This document shows positions 51,820-60,576 of a stretch of 64,000 nt of DNA, in pieces; position 1 is the first letter of the stretch; each line of letters starts with the position of its first letter. The stretch covers positions 82,294-146,293 of the forward strand of contig NZ_QLSZ01000008.1 in NCBI RefSeq assembly GCF_003268855.1. Reading direction: 5' to 3'. The notes beneath the pieces were generated by a model. It was given only the letters and a program-made list of their open reading frames with translations, had not been told where the DNA came from and ran no database searches. This stretch comes from Flavobacterium aciduliphilum (GTDB lineage: Bacteria > Bacteroidota > Bacteroidia > Flavobacteriales > Flavobacteriaceae). The position numbers and the translations under genes are program-made.

Positions 51820-54444
51820 ATGAAAAAAATTACTAATTTTTTGAAGAAAATGATGTTTTTAATGGCTTTAATGCTCATCAATCAATCATTTGCTCAAAAC
51901 GGTGTACTAACCGGAAAGGTGACCAACAGCAAAGGTGAGGCTGTAATTGGCGCCAACGTTATTGCAGGTAAAAAAACTACAATAACAAACAATGAAGGAG
52001 TATATTCTATTTCTGGAATTCCTAATGGCTCCCTAACCATCACCGTTACCTATGTGGGTTACAAAACCACAAAAAAAGAGGCTCAAATCAATGGAGATAC
52101 TACCGTTGATATCCAAATGCAAGAGGATGCCGCAAATTTAGAAGAAGTGGTTATCACTGGGGTAACTAGCCCAAAAGCGAAGTTAAAATCTAGTGTGTCT
52201 ATTACCACAATGGATGTAAAACAAATTGAACAATCTGCTCCTCGCTCTACAGCCGAGATTTTCAGAACCATTCCTGGTATTCGTTCTGAGTCTTCTGGTG
52301 GGGAAGGAAATGCAAACATTGCCGTTCGTGGGGTGCCTATTTCTTCTGGAGGATCTAAATACTTACAAATCCAAGAAGATGGTCTTCCTGTATTATTGTT
52401 TGGTGATATCGCTTTCGCAACATCAGATATTTTTACAAGATTTGACGGAAATGTTGCAAAAATTGAAGCCATTCGTGGAGGTTCTGCCTCAATATTAGCA
52501 ACCAACTCTCCTGGAGGGATCATCAACTTTATCAGTAAAACAGGTAAAACTGAAGGAGGAAGAGTAACTACTGGTTTTGGTATGGATTACAATAATTTCA
52601 GAACTGACTTTGATTATGGAACCAAAATTGGTGATGGATTATACTTTCACACTGGTGGATTCTACCGCGTGGGAGAAGGCGTAAGAAAAGCAGGATTTAC
52701 AGCCAATAATGGAGGTCAATTCAAATTCAACATCACAAAAGAATTTGAAAATGGTTCTGTTACAGTATATGCAAAATTCCTAAACGACCGTGCGGCTGCC
52801 TACATGCCAATGCCATTACAAGTTTCAGGAACTAATGCCAACCCAACTTGGGGAAGCATCAGCGGATTTGACGCAACTCACGGTGCATTACAAACGCCTT
52901 ATTTAGACCACAACATCGGATTTGGTGCCGATGGCGAATTGAGAAGAACCCCTGTGGCCGACGGTATGCACCCTATCACTAAAGCTATTGGTGCAAGTGC
53001 CAACTTTAACTTAGACAACAACTGGAAAATCTCTGAAAACGGAAGATTCGCTTCTAATAGTGGCGGATTTATAGCACCGTTTCCAGCAGAAGTTGGAACA
53101 GCAGCAGCTATCGCTAACTCTTTTGGTGCTGGCTCTACTTTAACCTATGCCGATAACGGAGCGCCATTCAGCAATCCTAATGGATTAGTGTCAAGAATTC
53201 ACATGTTTGATACGCAATTAAACAATTTGAGTAACTTCATGAATGATTTAAAAGTAACTAAAAAATTCAATAATGTAGCGCTTACAGCTGGATATTTCAA
53301 ATCATTCCAAAACATCTCTATGTCTTGGACTTGGAATTCATACTTACAAGAAGTATCAGACAACAATGCTAGATTATTGAATGTAACCAATGGAGCTGGG
53401 GGATTACTTTCTGACAACGGATTGTATGCGTATGGAGTACCTGCATGGGGGAACTGTTGTACAAGAAACTACGACACACAATACAATGTATCGGCTCCTT
53501 ATGCTAGCGTATCTGTAGACATCACTGACAAATTAGTAGTTGATGGTGGCGTACGTTATGATATGGGTAAAGTTACAGGGTCTTTTGCTGGAAGTTCGCA
53601 AATTCAATTTGACGTAAACCATAGTGGAGGTACACTTTCTGCCCCAGAACAAAGTGTTTCTGTCATAAACAATGCTGCTAGAACAGCGGTACACTATGAT
53701 TACCACTATACATCATACTCTTTTGGAGCCAACTATTCTTTATCGGCTTCACAAGCAATTTTTGCTAGAACCAGTAGAGGAGCTTCTGCAAAAGCAGATA
53801 GAATTTTATTCTCTGGTTTAAACTACATGGACGGAAAATATGTGAACTCATTAGATTTCTTGACACAAACAGAGGTAGGTTTCAAACAAAAATTCACTAA
53901 AGGATATTTGTATGCTACAGCATTTACAGCTCAAACAGATGAACAAACAGGATTTGAAGCTACCAATCCTACAGCTTTAGTAAAAAACAACTATAAATCG
54001 TATGGTTTAGAATTAGAATCAGCTTACAATGTAAGTGACTTTTCTCTTAGAGGGGGATTAACCTATACAAAAGCTGAAATCTCTTCGGGAACATACCAAG
54101 GAAACCAACCTAGAAGACAACCAAAAGTAATGTACAACTTTGTTCCTTCATACAAATTTGGAAAAGGAAAACATGCGTTTGGATTAAGCTTCATCGGACA
54201 ATCAAAAGCTTACACACAAGACGAAAACAAATTGGTTATGAAAGGATTCATGATTACCAATGGATTTGTGGATTTCACATTAACAAAAGGATTATCCTTG
54301 AATGTGTCTGGAAACAACCTATTCAATACATTAGCCATTACAGAAACTGAAGAAGGTAGTATTACAGAAAATACTACAAATTACGTAAGAGCGAGACCTT
54401 TACCAGGTAGATCGATCTCTATGTCTTTATCTTACAGATTCTAA
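51820..54444 (+). CDS. TonB-dependent receptor, probable sugar uptake
   Basis: An 874-residue outer-membrane TonB-dependent transporter. The signal peptide (about 1-26, ending QSFAQ) is followed by a carboxypeptidase-regulatory-like domain (28-100, GKVTNSKGEAVIGANVIAG), a plug (about 110-230, AEIFRTIPGIRSESSG and RGGSASILATNSPGGIINF) and a 22-strand barrel ending PGRSISMSLSYRF. No SusD partner follows, unlike SusCD systems, so it should work alone. It is the first gene after the paired LacI operators and likely imports the sugar (sucrose or similar) used by the genes downstream. A strong terminator follows. Confidence 0.93.
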   Translation: MKKITNFLKKMMFLMALMLINQSFAQNGVLTGKVTNSKGEAVIGANVIAGKKTTITNNEGVYSISGIPNGSLTITVTYVGYKTTKKEAQINGDTTVDIQMQEDAANLEEVVITGVTSPKAKLKSSVSITTMDVKQIEQSAPRSTAEIFRTIPGIRSESSGGEGNANIAVRGVPISSGGSKYLQIQEDGLPVLLFGDIAFATSDIFTRFDGNVAKIEAIRGGSASILATNSPGGIINFISKTGKTEGGRVTTGFGMDYNNFRTDFDYGTKIGDGLYFHTGGFYRVGEGVRKAGFTANNGGQFKFNITKEFENGSVTVYAKFLNDRAAAYMPMPLQVSGTNANPTWGSISGFDATHGALQTPYLDHNIGFGADGELRRTPVADGMHPITKAIGASANFNLDNNWKISENGRFASNSGGFIAPFPAEVGTAAAIANSFGAGSTLTYADNGAPFSNPNGLVSRIHMFDTQLNNLSNFMNDLKVTKKFNNVALTAGYFKSFQNISMSWTWNSYLQEVSDNNARLLNVTNGAGGLLSDNGLYAYGVPAWGNCCTRNYDTQYNVSAPYASVSVDITDKLVVDGGVRYDMGKVTGSFAGSSQIQFDVNHSGGTLSAPEQSVSVINNAARTAVHYDYHYTSYSFGANYSLSASQAIFARTSRGASAKADRILFSGLNYMDGKYVNSLDFLTQTEVGFKQKFTKGYLYATAFTAQTDEQTGFEATNPTALVKNNYKSYGLELESAYNVSDFSLRGGLTYTKAEISSGTYQGNQPRRQPKVMYNFVPSYKFGKGKHAFGLSFIGQSKAYTQDENKLVMKGFMITNGFVDFTLTKGLSLNVSGNNLFNTLAITETEEGSITENTTNYVRARPLPGRSISMSLSYRF

Positions 54445-54471
54445 AAAAAGAATTTATTTTGTTTAGTTAAT

Positions 54472-54510
54472 AATAATTCCTGTATTTTCGTGATACAGGA
54501 ATTATTTTTA
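54472..54510 (+). terminator. Terminator after the TonB receptor gene
   Basis: A 14-bp perfect stem (AATAATTCCTGTAT with ATACAGGAATTATT) and a 7-nt loop, followed by T. It would lower expression of the downstream genes relative to the receptor. Confidence 0.85.
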
Positions 54511-54553
54511 ATAAATAGAAATCAACCAAAATCTTGCTAACTTTTTCATTCTC

Positions 54554-54907
54554 ATGAAAAATTTCATTTACATAGTCTTTTTTGTTTTGCTTCCCTTTAT
54601 AGGAAAGACACAAACAAACCATGAAACACCTCCAAATCTCGAAAAGCAAAAAACCATAATTATATACGGTAGTCCCGATTGTCATTTTTGTGTGGCTACT
54701 AAAAAACTTTTTTTAGAACACAACATTCCTTTTGTGTTTTATGATATCGATACCAACAAAGAAGCGCTTAATGAAATGTTAGACAAATTGAAAAAAAACA
54801 AGATTAGCCTAAACAATCTTGGCATTCCTGTTGTAGATAAATACGGTGAAATTTTCACAAACAATGAGGCTGATTTTGAAGCTTTTTTAAAAAAACTAAT
54901 TCCCTAA
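54554..54907 (+). CDS. Exported glutaredoxin-like protein
   Basis: A 117-residue protein with a signal peptide (MKNFIYIVFFVLLPFIGKTQ) and a glutaredoxin fold with CxxC active site in YGSPDCHFCVATKKLFLE (about 39-56), then the cis-Pro strand IPVVDKYGEIF. It would act outside the cytoplasm, where glutathione is absent, so a thiol-disulfide role on exported proteins is more likely than a classical glutaredoxin reaction. It begins 110 bp after the TonB receptor gene and 3 bp before the sugar transporter gene, so it is in the sugar operon, which is unexpected. Confidence 0.82.
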   Translation: MKNFIYIVFFVLLPFIGKTQTNHETPPNLEKQKTIIIYGSPDCHFCVATKKLFLEHNIPFVFYDIDTNKEALNEMLDKLKKNKISLNNLGIPVVDKYGEIFTNNEADFEAFLKKLIP

Positions 54908-54910
54908 AAA

Positions 54911-56218
54911 ATGCTAAAAAAACCTCACTTAAGCTTTTGGCAAATCATCAATATGAATGTCGGTTTTTTGGGCATTCAATACAGTTTTGGACTTCAACAA
55001 AGTGCCGTCAATCCAATTTATGATTTCTTAGGTGCCAGTCCAGACCAATTGCCTTTATTAAATCTAGCTGGACCATTGACAGGGTTACTCATTCAACCCA
55101 TCATTGGGGCGTTGAGCGATAAAACTTGGATGCCAAAATTTGGAGGACGAAGAAAACCCTATTTTTTTATAGGAGCACTCCTTTGCAGTTTGGCGTTGTT
55201 TCTATTTCCTTTCAGCAGTTCGTTATGGATGGCTGCGGGACTATTGTGGATTTTAGACGCAGGAAACAATACCGCTATGGAACCCTATCGCGCCTTCATC
55301 GCCGACAAATTAGATGAATCTCAACAACCTTTAGGATTTCAAGCGCAAAGCTTTTTTACAGGGTTCGGACAAACCTTAGCCAATGTATCGCTTTTTATTT
55401 TTCCTTTACTTTTTATAGGAACCACAGGCAAATTACCTACATGGGTTTATGCCTCGTTCTTCTTGGGTGCTATTTGTTCCATCGCTTCGGTTTGGTGGAG
55501 CAGCTATACCACAAAAGAAATTCCGCCAACACCAGAAGAATTAACAAAAATGGAATCCGAATCCATCCAATTACGCACGCCTTTTGTAGATATTTTCAAA
55601 GCGCTAAAAAACATGCCTAAAGTAATGTGGCAATTGGCCTTAGTCTATTTATTTCAGTGGTATGCGCTCTTTTGTTATTGGCAAAATTCCTCCAAAAGTA
55701 TCGCACTTTCTGTATGGAATACCACTCCAGAAAAAGACATGACACGCTACGGAGAAGCCGTGAGTTGGACGGGATTAGTCAACGGTTGGTATAATGTAGT
55801 AACCTTCTTAGTAGCTTTTGCCTTAGTTGGATTTGCAAAGAAATACTCCGCAAAATATGTACACTTTACGTGTCTTTTTGTAGCCGCCCTAGGATTCTTA
55901 TGCTTTCCTCATATCCAAAATAAATACTTGCTTTTTCCAGCCATTACCGGGTTTGGAATTGGTTGGGCCAGTATGATGGGAATCCCCTATCTGATGATTG
56001 TAAACAACATTCCAAAAGAACGATACGGAGTCTACATGGGAATTATTAATATGATGATTGTGATTCCAATGTTTATTCAAACCTTATCTTTCGGATACAT
56101 TATGAAGCATTTTCTAAATAACGACCCAAGAGCAGCCATTACATTTGCTGGGGTTTTATTAGTATTAAGTGCTATTTTTACCCTATTTATGAATCCAAAA
56201 AAGGAAATACGTGACTAA
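54911..56218 (+). CDS. SLC45-like MFS sugar transporter
   Basis: A 435-residue major facilitator permease with about 12 membrane helices, similar to the glycoside-pentoside-hexuronide/SLC45 sucrose and maltose carriers. The family marks are QQSAVNPIYDFLGAS, IGALSDKTWMPKFGGRRKPYFFIG (key part DKTWxxxFGGRRKPYF, the RxGRR/K loop between helices 2 and 3) and, later, GWASMMGIPYLMI. It follows the exported glutaredoxin gene by 3 bp and overlaps the GH100-like gene by 8 bp. It should bring the intact disaccharide into the cytoplasm. Confidence 0.9.
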   Translation: MLKKPHLSFWQIINMNVGFLGIQYSFGLQQSAVNPIYDFLGASPDQLPLLNLAGPLTGLLIQPIIGALSDKTWMPKFGGRRKPYFFIGALLCSLALFLFPFSSSLWMAAGLLWILDAGNNTAMEPYRAFIADKLDESQQPLGFQAQSFFTGFGQTLANVSLFIFPLLFIGTTGKLPTWVYASFFLGAICSIASVWWSSYTTKEIPPTPEELTKMESESIQLRTPFVDIFKALKNMPKVMWQLALVYLFQWYALFCYWQNSSKSIALSVWNTTPEKDMTRYGEAVSWTGLVNGWYNVVTFLVAFALVGFAKKYSAKYVHFTCLFVAALGFLCFPHIQNKYLLFPAITGFGIGWASMMGIPYLMIVNNIPKERYGVYMGIINMMIVIPMFIQTLSFGYIMKHFLNNDPRAAITFAGVLLVLSAIFTLFMNPKKEIRD

Positions 56219-57386
56219 TACGGCATATCAAAAAGCGTTAGAATTACTGCACCGTGTAGCAACGCCAAACGGATTTCTTGCCAGTGCAGAAAATACAACA
56301 AACTATCAACGAGTGTGGGCACGCGACGGAGTAATCTGTGGCTTGGCTGCAATGGCGTCTGGAGATAACTTCTTGATAGAAACGTTTAAAAATACCCTTA
56401 CCACACTAGCCCAACACCAACACGCACTAGGAACCATTCCTTCTAACGTGGCACTATCAAATACGGCCAACGAAGTGAGCTACGGCGGCTTGGCTGGACG
56501 TGTTGATGCAGTAACCTGGTTCATCATTGGAATATGTCAGTATGGACTGCAAAAAGAGGATGCCGATTTTGTTGCAAAATATTCCTCCCATATTGAAAAA
56601 GGGCTTACACTTTTAGAATCTTGGGAGTTCAACAACAAACACCTTATTTACGTACCTCTTTCTGGAAATTGGGCAGACGAGTATATTACCGATGGCTATG
56701 TTTTATACGACCAATTGTTACGCATTTGGGCTTTAAAAAGTTATAACCACTTTGCAAAAAGTGAGAAAATCACGGAAAAAATCAAATCAATAACAACCCA
56801 AATTGAAACAAACTTTTTTCCAAATACAGCAGGTGAAAAATACCACGAAAGAGCTTACAACGACATGATTTTCCAATCTTTTGCTCCATGTTCCTTCTCG
56901 CCCGCTGGATATAAAACCCAATTTGATGCTTTTGCAAATGCCCTACTTGTGTTGCTTAACATAGGTTCCTCTAAACAACATGAGGATATCTTAAACTATT
57001 CAAAATCAATAGCAGAGAACACAACACTCGGACTTTTGCCTGCTTTTTGGCCTCCCATTTTTCAAGACGACGACGATTGGAATTTACTAAAAAACAATTG
57101 TAAATATCATTTTAGAAATTATCCCTACGAATTTCACAATGGGGGAAGTTGGCCTATGGTAAATGGCTTTTGGGGGCTCGCAATGCTGGCCAAGGAGAAA
57201 TCCGAACAAACCGCCCATCTATTAGAAAAAATCAATCAAGCCAATGCCATCAATGGGTTTTCTTTTTATGAAAATTTCAATACCAAAACCCAAGAACCTA
57301 ATGGCGTTGCTTATTGCGCATGGAGTGCCGCTGCAACCATTTTAGTTCACCAATCTTTACAAACTAATTTTAAACTATTTTTTTAA
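56211..57386 (+). CDS. GH100-like neutral/alkaline invertase
   Basis: A 391-residue cytoplasmic alpha/alpha-toroid glycosidase. Segments recall GH100 invertases: NYQRVWARDGVICGL (about 25-39), GRVDAVTWFIIG (about 90-101), GNWADEYITDGYVLYDQL (about 150-167, with an Asp placed like the catalytic acid) and NYPYEFHNGGSWPMVNGFWGL (about 304-324), close to the plant invertase YHNGGSWP motif. There is no signal peptide, which fits cytoplasmic sucrose hydrolysis. It overlaps the transporter gene by 8 bp and is 1 bp before the fructokinase gene. Databases may label it amylo-alpha-1,6-glucosidase; the neighbourhood favours sucrose. Confidence 0.78.
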   Translation: MTNTAYQKALELLHRVATPNGFLASAENTTNYQRVWARDGVICGLAAMASGDNFLIETFKNTLTTLAQHQHALGTIPSNVALSNTANEVSYGGLAGRVDAVTWFIIGICQYGLQKEDADFVAKYSSHIEKGLTLLESWEFNNKHLIYVPLSGNWADEYITDGYVLYDQLLRIWALKSYNHFAKSEKITEKIKSITTQIETNFFPNTAGEKYHERAYNDMIFQSFAPCSFSPAGYKTQFDAFANALLVLLNIGSSKQHEDILNYSKSIAENTTLGLLPAFWPPIFQDDDDWNLLKNNCKYHFRNYPYEFHNGGSWPMVNGFWGLAMLAKEKSEQTAHLLEKINQANAINGFSFYENFNTKTQEPNGVAYCAWSAAATILVHQSLQTNFKLFF

Positions 57387-57387
57387 G

Positions 57388-58320
57388 TTGAAACCTATTG
57401 ACATTATCTGTATTGGAGAAGTTTTGATCGATTTTATTGGTCACGAAATCAATACGTCTATAAATAAAACCAAAGATTACCATCGCTTTTTAGGGGGGTC
57501 ACCCACTAATGTAGCGGTAAACGCCTCTCGCCTTGGCATGAATGCTGTATTGGTAGCCGCATGCGGAAAGGATGGTTTGGGGGATTATATTTTACGAAAA
57601 CTTAAAGCGAGACAGGTAAATACTTCTCTAATAAATGTAACTGCCCTGGCTCCTACTTCGGTAATATTTGTTTCTAAATCAACCGAAACCCCCGATTTTA
57701 TTGCCTACAGACAAGCCGATGGCGAAATTTATGAAACTCAACTTCCTGATGAAATTCTCAATCAAGCGAAAATCTTTCATACTACATGCTTTGCATTGAG
57801 CAAAAATCCCGCACGAAATACCATTCTAAACCGAGCGAGAAAAGCTAAAGAACTGGGCTTACAATTGAGCATTGACCTTAATTTTTCAGAACGCATCTGG
57901 CCCGATAGAACCGAAGCAAAAGCAGTAATCAAAGAATTTCTTGCCAACGATCCTTTGGTTAAAGTGAGCGAAGACGATTGCTTCCGTCTCTTTGGAGAAA
58001 CCAAAACGGAAAGTTATATTTTTGAGTACTTCCATCAATTGGGCGCCTCAACGGTATGCCTAACGAAAGGAAAAGAAGGCGTTGCGGTTTCAGATAAAGA
58101 AGAAGGGGTTATGTTTCAAGAAGCAAAAAAAATACAAGAAGTCAAAGATGCTACTGGAGCTGGAGATGCTTTTTGGACCGGATTTTTATATGCTAAAATC
58201 GCTCAAAAAAGTTTGGAAGAATGTATTACAGTAGCTCAAAATCTCGCAGCAATTAAACTGCAAACTTTAGGAACTTTACCCGAAAATCTTGACATCCTTA
58301 AAATTATTCAAGCCTCATAA
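57388..58320 (+). CDS. Fructokinase (PfkB family)
   Basis: A 310-residue PfkB-family kinase expected to phosphorylate the fructose freed by the invertase. It shows the N-terminal RFLGGSPTNVAVNASRLGM (about 34-52), typical of fructokinases, and the C-terminal catalytic VKDATGAGDAFWTGFLYA (about 251-268). VCLTKGKEGVAV lines the ATP pocket. It starts with TTG 1 bp after the invertase stop codon; the first strand PIDIICIGEVLIDFIG confirms this start. It is the last gene of the sugar operon. Confidence 0.88.
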   Translation: MKPIDIICIGEVLIDFIGHEINTSINKTKDYHRFLGGSPTNVAVNASRLGMNAVLVAACGKDGLGDYILRKLKARQVNTSLINVTALAPTSVIFVSKSTETPDFIAYRQADGEIYETQLPDEILNQAKIFHTTCFALSKNPARNTILNRARKAKELGLQLSIDLNFSERIWPDRTEAKAVIKEFLANDPLVKVSEDDCFRLFGETKTESYIFEYFHQLGASTVCLTKGKEGVAVSDKEEGVMFQEAKKIQEVKDATGAGDAFWTGFLYAKIAQKSLEECITVAQNLAAIKLQTLGTLPENLDILKIIQAS

Positions 58321-58332
58321 AAAATAGATTTT

Positions 58333-58362
58333 TTGTGGAATACATTCAATTGACTACTTTTA
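58333..58362 (+). promoter_or_regulatory. Promoter of the NTF2-like protein gene
   Basis: TTG at 58333-58335, a 19-bp spacer and TACTTTTA (58355-58362, last base off consensus). It overlaps the upstream open frame and supports the start at 58377. Confidence 0.45.
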
Positions 58363-58376
58363 TGAAAATTTTTTCC

Positions 58377-58868
58377 ATGAAAAATCTGTTTTTATTCTTA
58401 CTCCTCTGTGGCAACCTAAGTTGGGCTCAAAATACTACCGAAAAAGCAGCCATCGAAAAAGTATTAAATGAATGGCACAAAGCGGCTGCCGATGCCAACT
58501 ATAAAGCCTATTTTGAAGAGCTAACAGAAGATGCCATTTTTATTGGAACCGATGCTACAGAAAATTGGACCAAACCTCAATTTGAAGCTTTTGCCAAACC
58601 TTATTTTGACAAAGGAAAAGCTTGGAATTTCAAAGCGCTAGAACGCCATATTTATGTATCACCCGATGGAAAAATGGCTTGGTTTGACGAATCGCTTGAC
58701 ACCCAAATGAAAATTTGTAGAGGTAGTGGTGTCCTCATAAAAAGCAACAACGCTTGGAAAATAAAACACTATGTCCTTTCCATGACCATTCCCAACGACA
58801 ACACGAAGGATGTTGTAAAAATTAAAGCGCCTATAGAAGACGCTTTGATTGATACTTTTAAAAAGTAA
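58377..58868 (+). CDS. Exported SnoaL/NTF2-like protein (DUF4440 type)
   Basis: A 163-residue exported protein with signal peptide MKNLFLFLLLCGNLSWAQ and a single NTF2-like cone domain: helix EKAAIEKVLNEWHKAAADAN, strand segment YFEELTEDAIFIGTDATENW, then GSGVLIKSNNAWKIKHYVLS. Such domains occur in nuclear-transport-factor-like, SnoaL and DUF4440 proteins, many of unknown function. The frame is open to a GTG at 58335, but Met58377 gives an ideal signal peptide and lies just after a promoter-like site. It is convergent with the threonine dehydrogenase gene. Confidence 0.8.
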   Translation: MKNLFLFLLLCGNLSWAQNTTEKAAIEKVLNEWHKAAADANYKAYFEELTEDAIFIGTDATENWTKPQFEAFAKPYFDKGKAWNFKALERHIYVSPDGKMAWFDESLDTQMKICRGSGVLIKSNNAWKIKHYVLSMTIPNDNTKDVVKIKAPIEDALIDTFKK

Positions 58869-58885
58869 ACAGCTGTTACTGAAGA

Positions 58886-59827
58886 CTATTTTTTAAGATT
58901 TTCCAACATCACCTCTGTCATAGAATCCATTTCAAAGCGATGCGCCCAACCCCAATCAGCTCTCGCAGCACTATCATCAATTGATGCAGGCCAACTGTCA
59001 GCTATTTTTTGACGAAAATCAGGTTTGTACGTAATCGTAAAATCAGGAAGGTGCTTTTTTATTTCTTCGGCAATTTCTTTGGGTGTAAAACTAATCCCTG
59101 CCAAATTATAAGACGAACGAATGGTTACCGCATCAGCATCGGCCTGCATGATTTCTATAGTCGCTCTAATGGCATCATCCATATACATCATTGGGAGTTT
59201 TGTGTCTTCCGAAAGAAAGCACTCATAGCTGCCATTTTCAAGGGCTTTATGATAAATATCCACAGCATAATCGGTGGTTCCTCCTCCTGGTTCGGTCGTC
59301 CAACTGATTAAACCCGGATAACGAATACTCCGCACATCTACTCCATATTGTTGATGGTAATAGTCACACCAACGCTCCCCTGTTTGTTTGCTAATTCCAT
59401 AAACCGTGGTGGGTTCCATGATGGTATATTGTGCCGTGTTTTCTCGAGGGGTAGTAGGTCCAAAAACAGCAATACTCGAAGGCCAAAAGATTTTCTTGAT
59501 TTTTTTAGCTTTCGCCAAATTCAACACGTGAAACAACGAATTCATATTTAAATCCCAAGCAAAAGCAGGGTTTTTTTCAGCAGTAGCCGACAATAACGCA
59601 GCCATTAAATAGACATCGGTAATCTGATACTGCTCTATTAAGTGCTCAATCTGATTATAATCAAGAGCATTCACCACTTCAAAAATACCGTTGTTCACAA
59701 TATCATTGTTGAGCTTTCTAATATCAGAAGCAATGACGTTTTCATTACCATAAAGGCTTCTAAGCTTGGTGGTAAGCTCGGTGCCTATTTGTCCACAAGC
59801 CCCAATAATTAATATTTTGGTAGTCAT
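58886..59827 (-). CDS. L-threonine 3-dehydrogenase, NAD-dependent epimerase type
   Basis: A 313-residue short-chain dehydrogenase/epimerase-fold enzyme. The NAD motif is ILIIGACGQIGTELT (about 5-19), the catalytic Tyr/Lys pair is in TTVYGISKQTGERW (about 141-154), and SIRYPGLISWTTEPGGGTTDY is characteristic of the epimerase-type threonine dehydrogenases of Bacteroidota. It oxidises threonine to 2-amino-3-ketobutyrate, the substrate of Kbl (26479-27669). The frame is open to 59929, but MTTKILIIGACGQIG is the family N terminus. A TATCTTTG -7 element lies upstream on the minus strand. Confidence 0.9.
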   Translation of the reverse strand: MTTKILIIGACGQIGTELTTKLRSLYGNENVIASDIRKLNNDIVNNGIFEVVNALDYNQIEHLIEQYQITDVYLMAALLSATAEKNPAFAWDLNMNSLFHVLNLAKAKKIKKIFWPSSIAVFGPTTPRENTAQYTIMEPTTVYGISKQTGERWCDYYHQQYGVDVRSIRYPGLISWTTEPGGGTTDYAVDIYHKALENGSYECFLSEDTKLPMMYMDDAIRATIEIMQADADAVTIRSSYNLAGISFTPKEIAEEIKKHLPDFTITYKPDFRQKIADSWPASIDDSAARADWGWAHRFEMDSMTEVMLENLKK

Positions 59828-59846
59828 AGTTTGTTTGTTTGCAAGG

Positions 59847-59854
59847 CAAAGATA
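59847..59854 (-). promoter_or_regulatory. -7 element of the threonine dehydrogenase gene
   Basis: CAAAGATA reads TATCTTTG on the minus strand, 19 bp before the ATG. It lies inside the upstream open frame and so supports the start at 59827. Confidence 0.5.
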
Positions 59855-59946
59855 ACGTTTTCGTACCAATGCTATAGAAGATTCCCTTCGAAAAACAAAA
59901 AGGCAACTTTTATAAAACCTTTCACACATTCCTAAAACAAATCGGC

Positions 59947-59962
59947 TACTTTTGTATTTTTG
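59947..59962 (+). promoter_or_regulatory. Two adjoining -7 elements before the lipoprotein gene
   Basis: TACTTTTG (59947-59954) and TATTTTTG (59955-59962) abut; both match TAnnTTTG. The ATG is at 59986. Either or both could be used. Confidence 0.5.
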
Positions 59963-59985
59963 TAACCAAAATCAAAATCCTACCG

Positions 59986-60564
59986 ATGAAGGTAAAATTA
60001 ACATCCCTCGTTCTGTTTTGTGTAATTCTCGTTGCTTGTCAAAACGACAACAAACAATTCCTGCTGGAACAACAAAAAGAAGCTCAAAAAAGAGAGACGA
60101 TTTTTAGCAACATTAACCGAGGTTGGAATTTTTCCATCACACCACTAGAACCTTCCACCCAACAAGTTGTCAACCATTGGATGGAATGGCGCGCTTTTCT
60201 TACCGAAATTGAACAAAAACCCAAAAGCAGTATTGGAGCTTTTCAAAAAAAAGCAGCAGCTTTGTCTCTTAAAGCCACAGAATTAAACAACAACATTCCC
60301 GCCGAATTTAACAAACCTTCCATCAAAGCTCGAATTGCCGTATTGATTACCAAAATTAAAACCCTCGATTTATACATCCATATCAACCAAATTCCCGATG
60401 CAAAAGTGGTAAAGTTAGTCGGCGAAATCAATACTGAAATCGACTTCTTTCAACTGCAAATGGAAGAAATCATCACCAGAGGGAAAATTCCTATGGAAGA
60501 AGGAGAATCTGACATCATTAAAATGAAAGACTCCACCAGAGCCATCCCCGACGAATTGCAATAA
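59986..60564 (+). CDS. Hypothetical lipoprotein upstream of mfd
   Basis: A 192-residue lipoprotein with lipobox LVAC (Cys18) after MKVKLTSLVLFCVI. The mature protein is largely helical (LLEQQKEAQKRETIF, IGAFQKKAAALSLKATELNNN, AVLITKIKTLDLYIHI) and has no recognised catalytic motif. It lies 12 bp upstream of mfd, so both share a transcript. The association of a cell-envelope lipoprotein with a DNA-repair gene has no evident functional reason. I do not recognise a named family. Confidence 0.72.
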   Translation: MKVKLTSLVLFCVILVACQNDNKQFLLEQQKEAQKRETIFSNINRGWNFSITPLEPSTQQVVNHWMEWRAFLTEIEQKPKSSIGAFQKKAAALSLKATELNNNIPAEFNKPSIKARIAVLITKIKTLDLYIHINQIPDAKVVKLVGEINTEIDFFQLQMEEIITRGKIPMEEGESDIIKMKDSTRAIPDELQ

Positions 60565-60576
60565 AATCTAAAAAAA

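Noticed and set aside
51820..54444. SusC/SusD pair
   Set aside because: The receptor has a SusC-like N-terminal domain, but no SusD-type lipoprotein follows; the next gene encodes a glutaredoxin-fold protein.
56211..57386. Glycogen debranching (amylo-alpha-1,6-glucosidase) function
   Set aside because: Motifs such as FHNGGSWP, the short length and the neighbouring fructokinase and SLC45-like permease fit an invertase better; not excluded without an HMM search.
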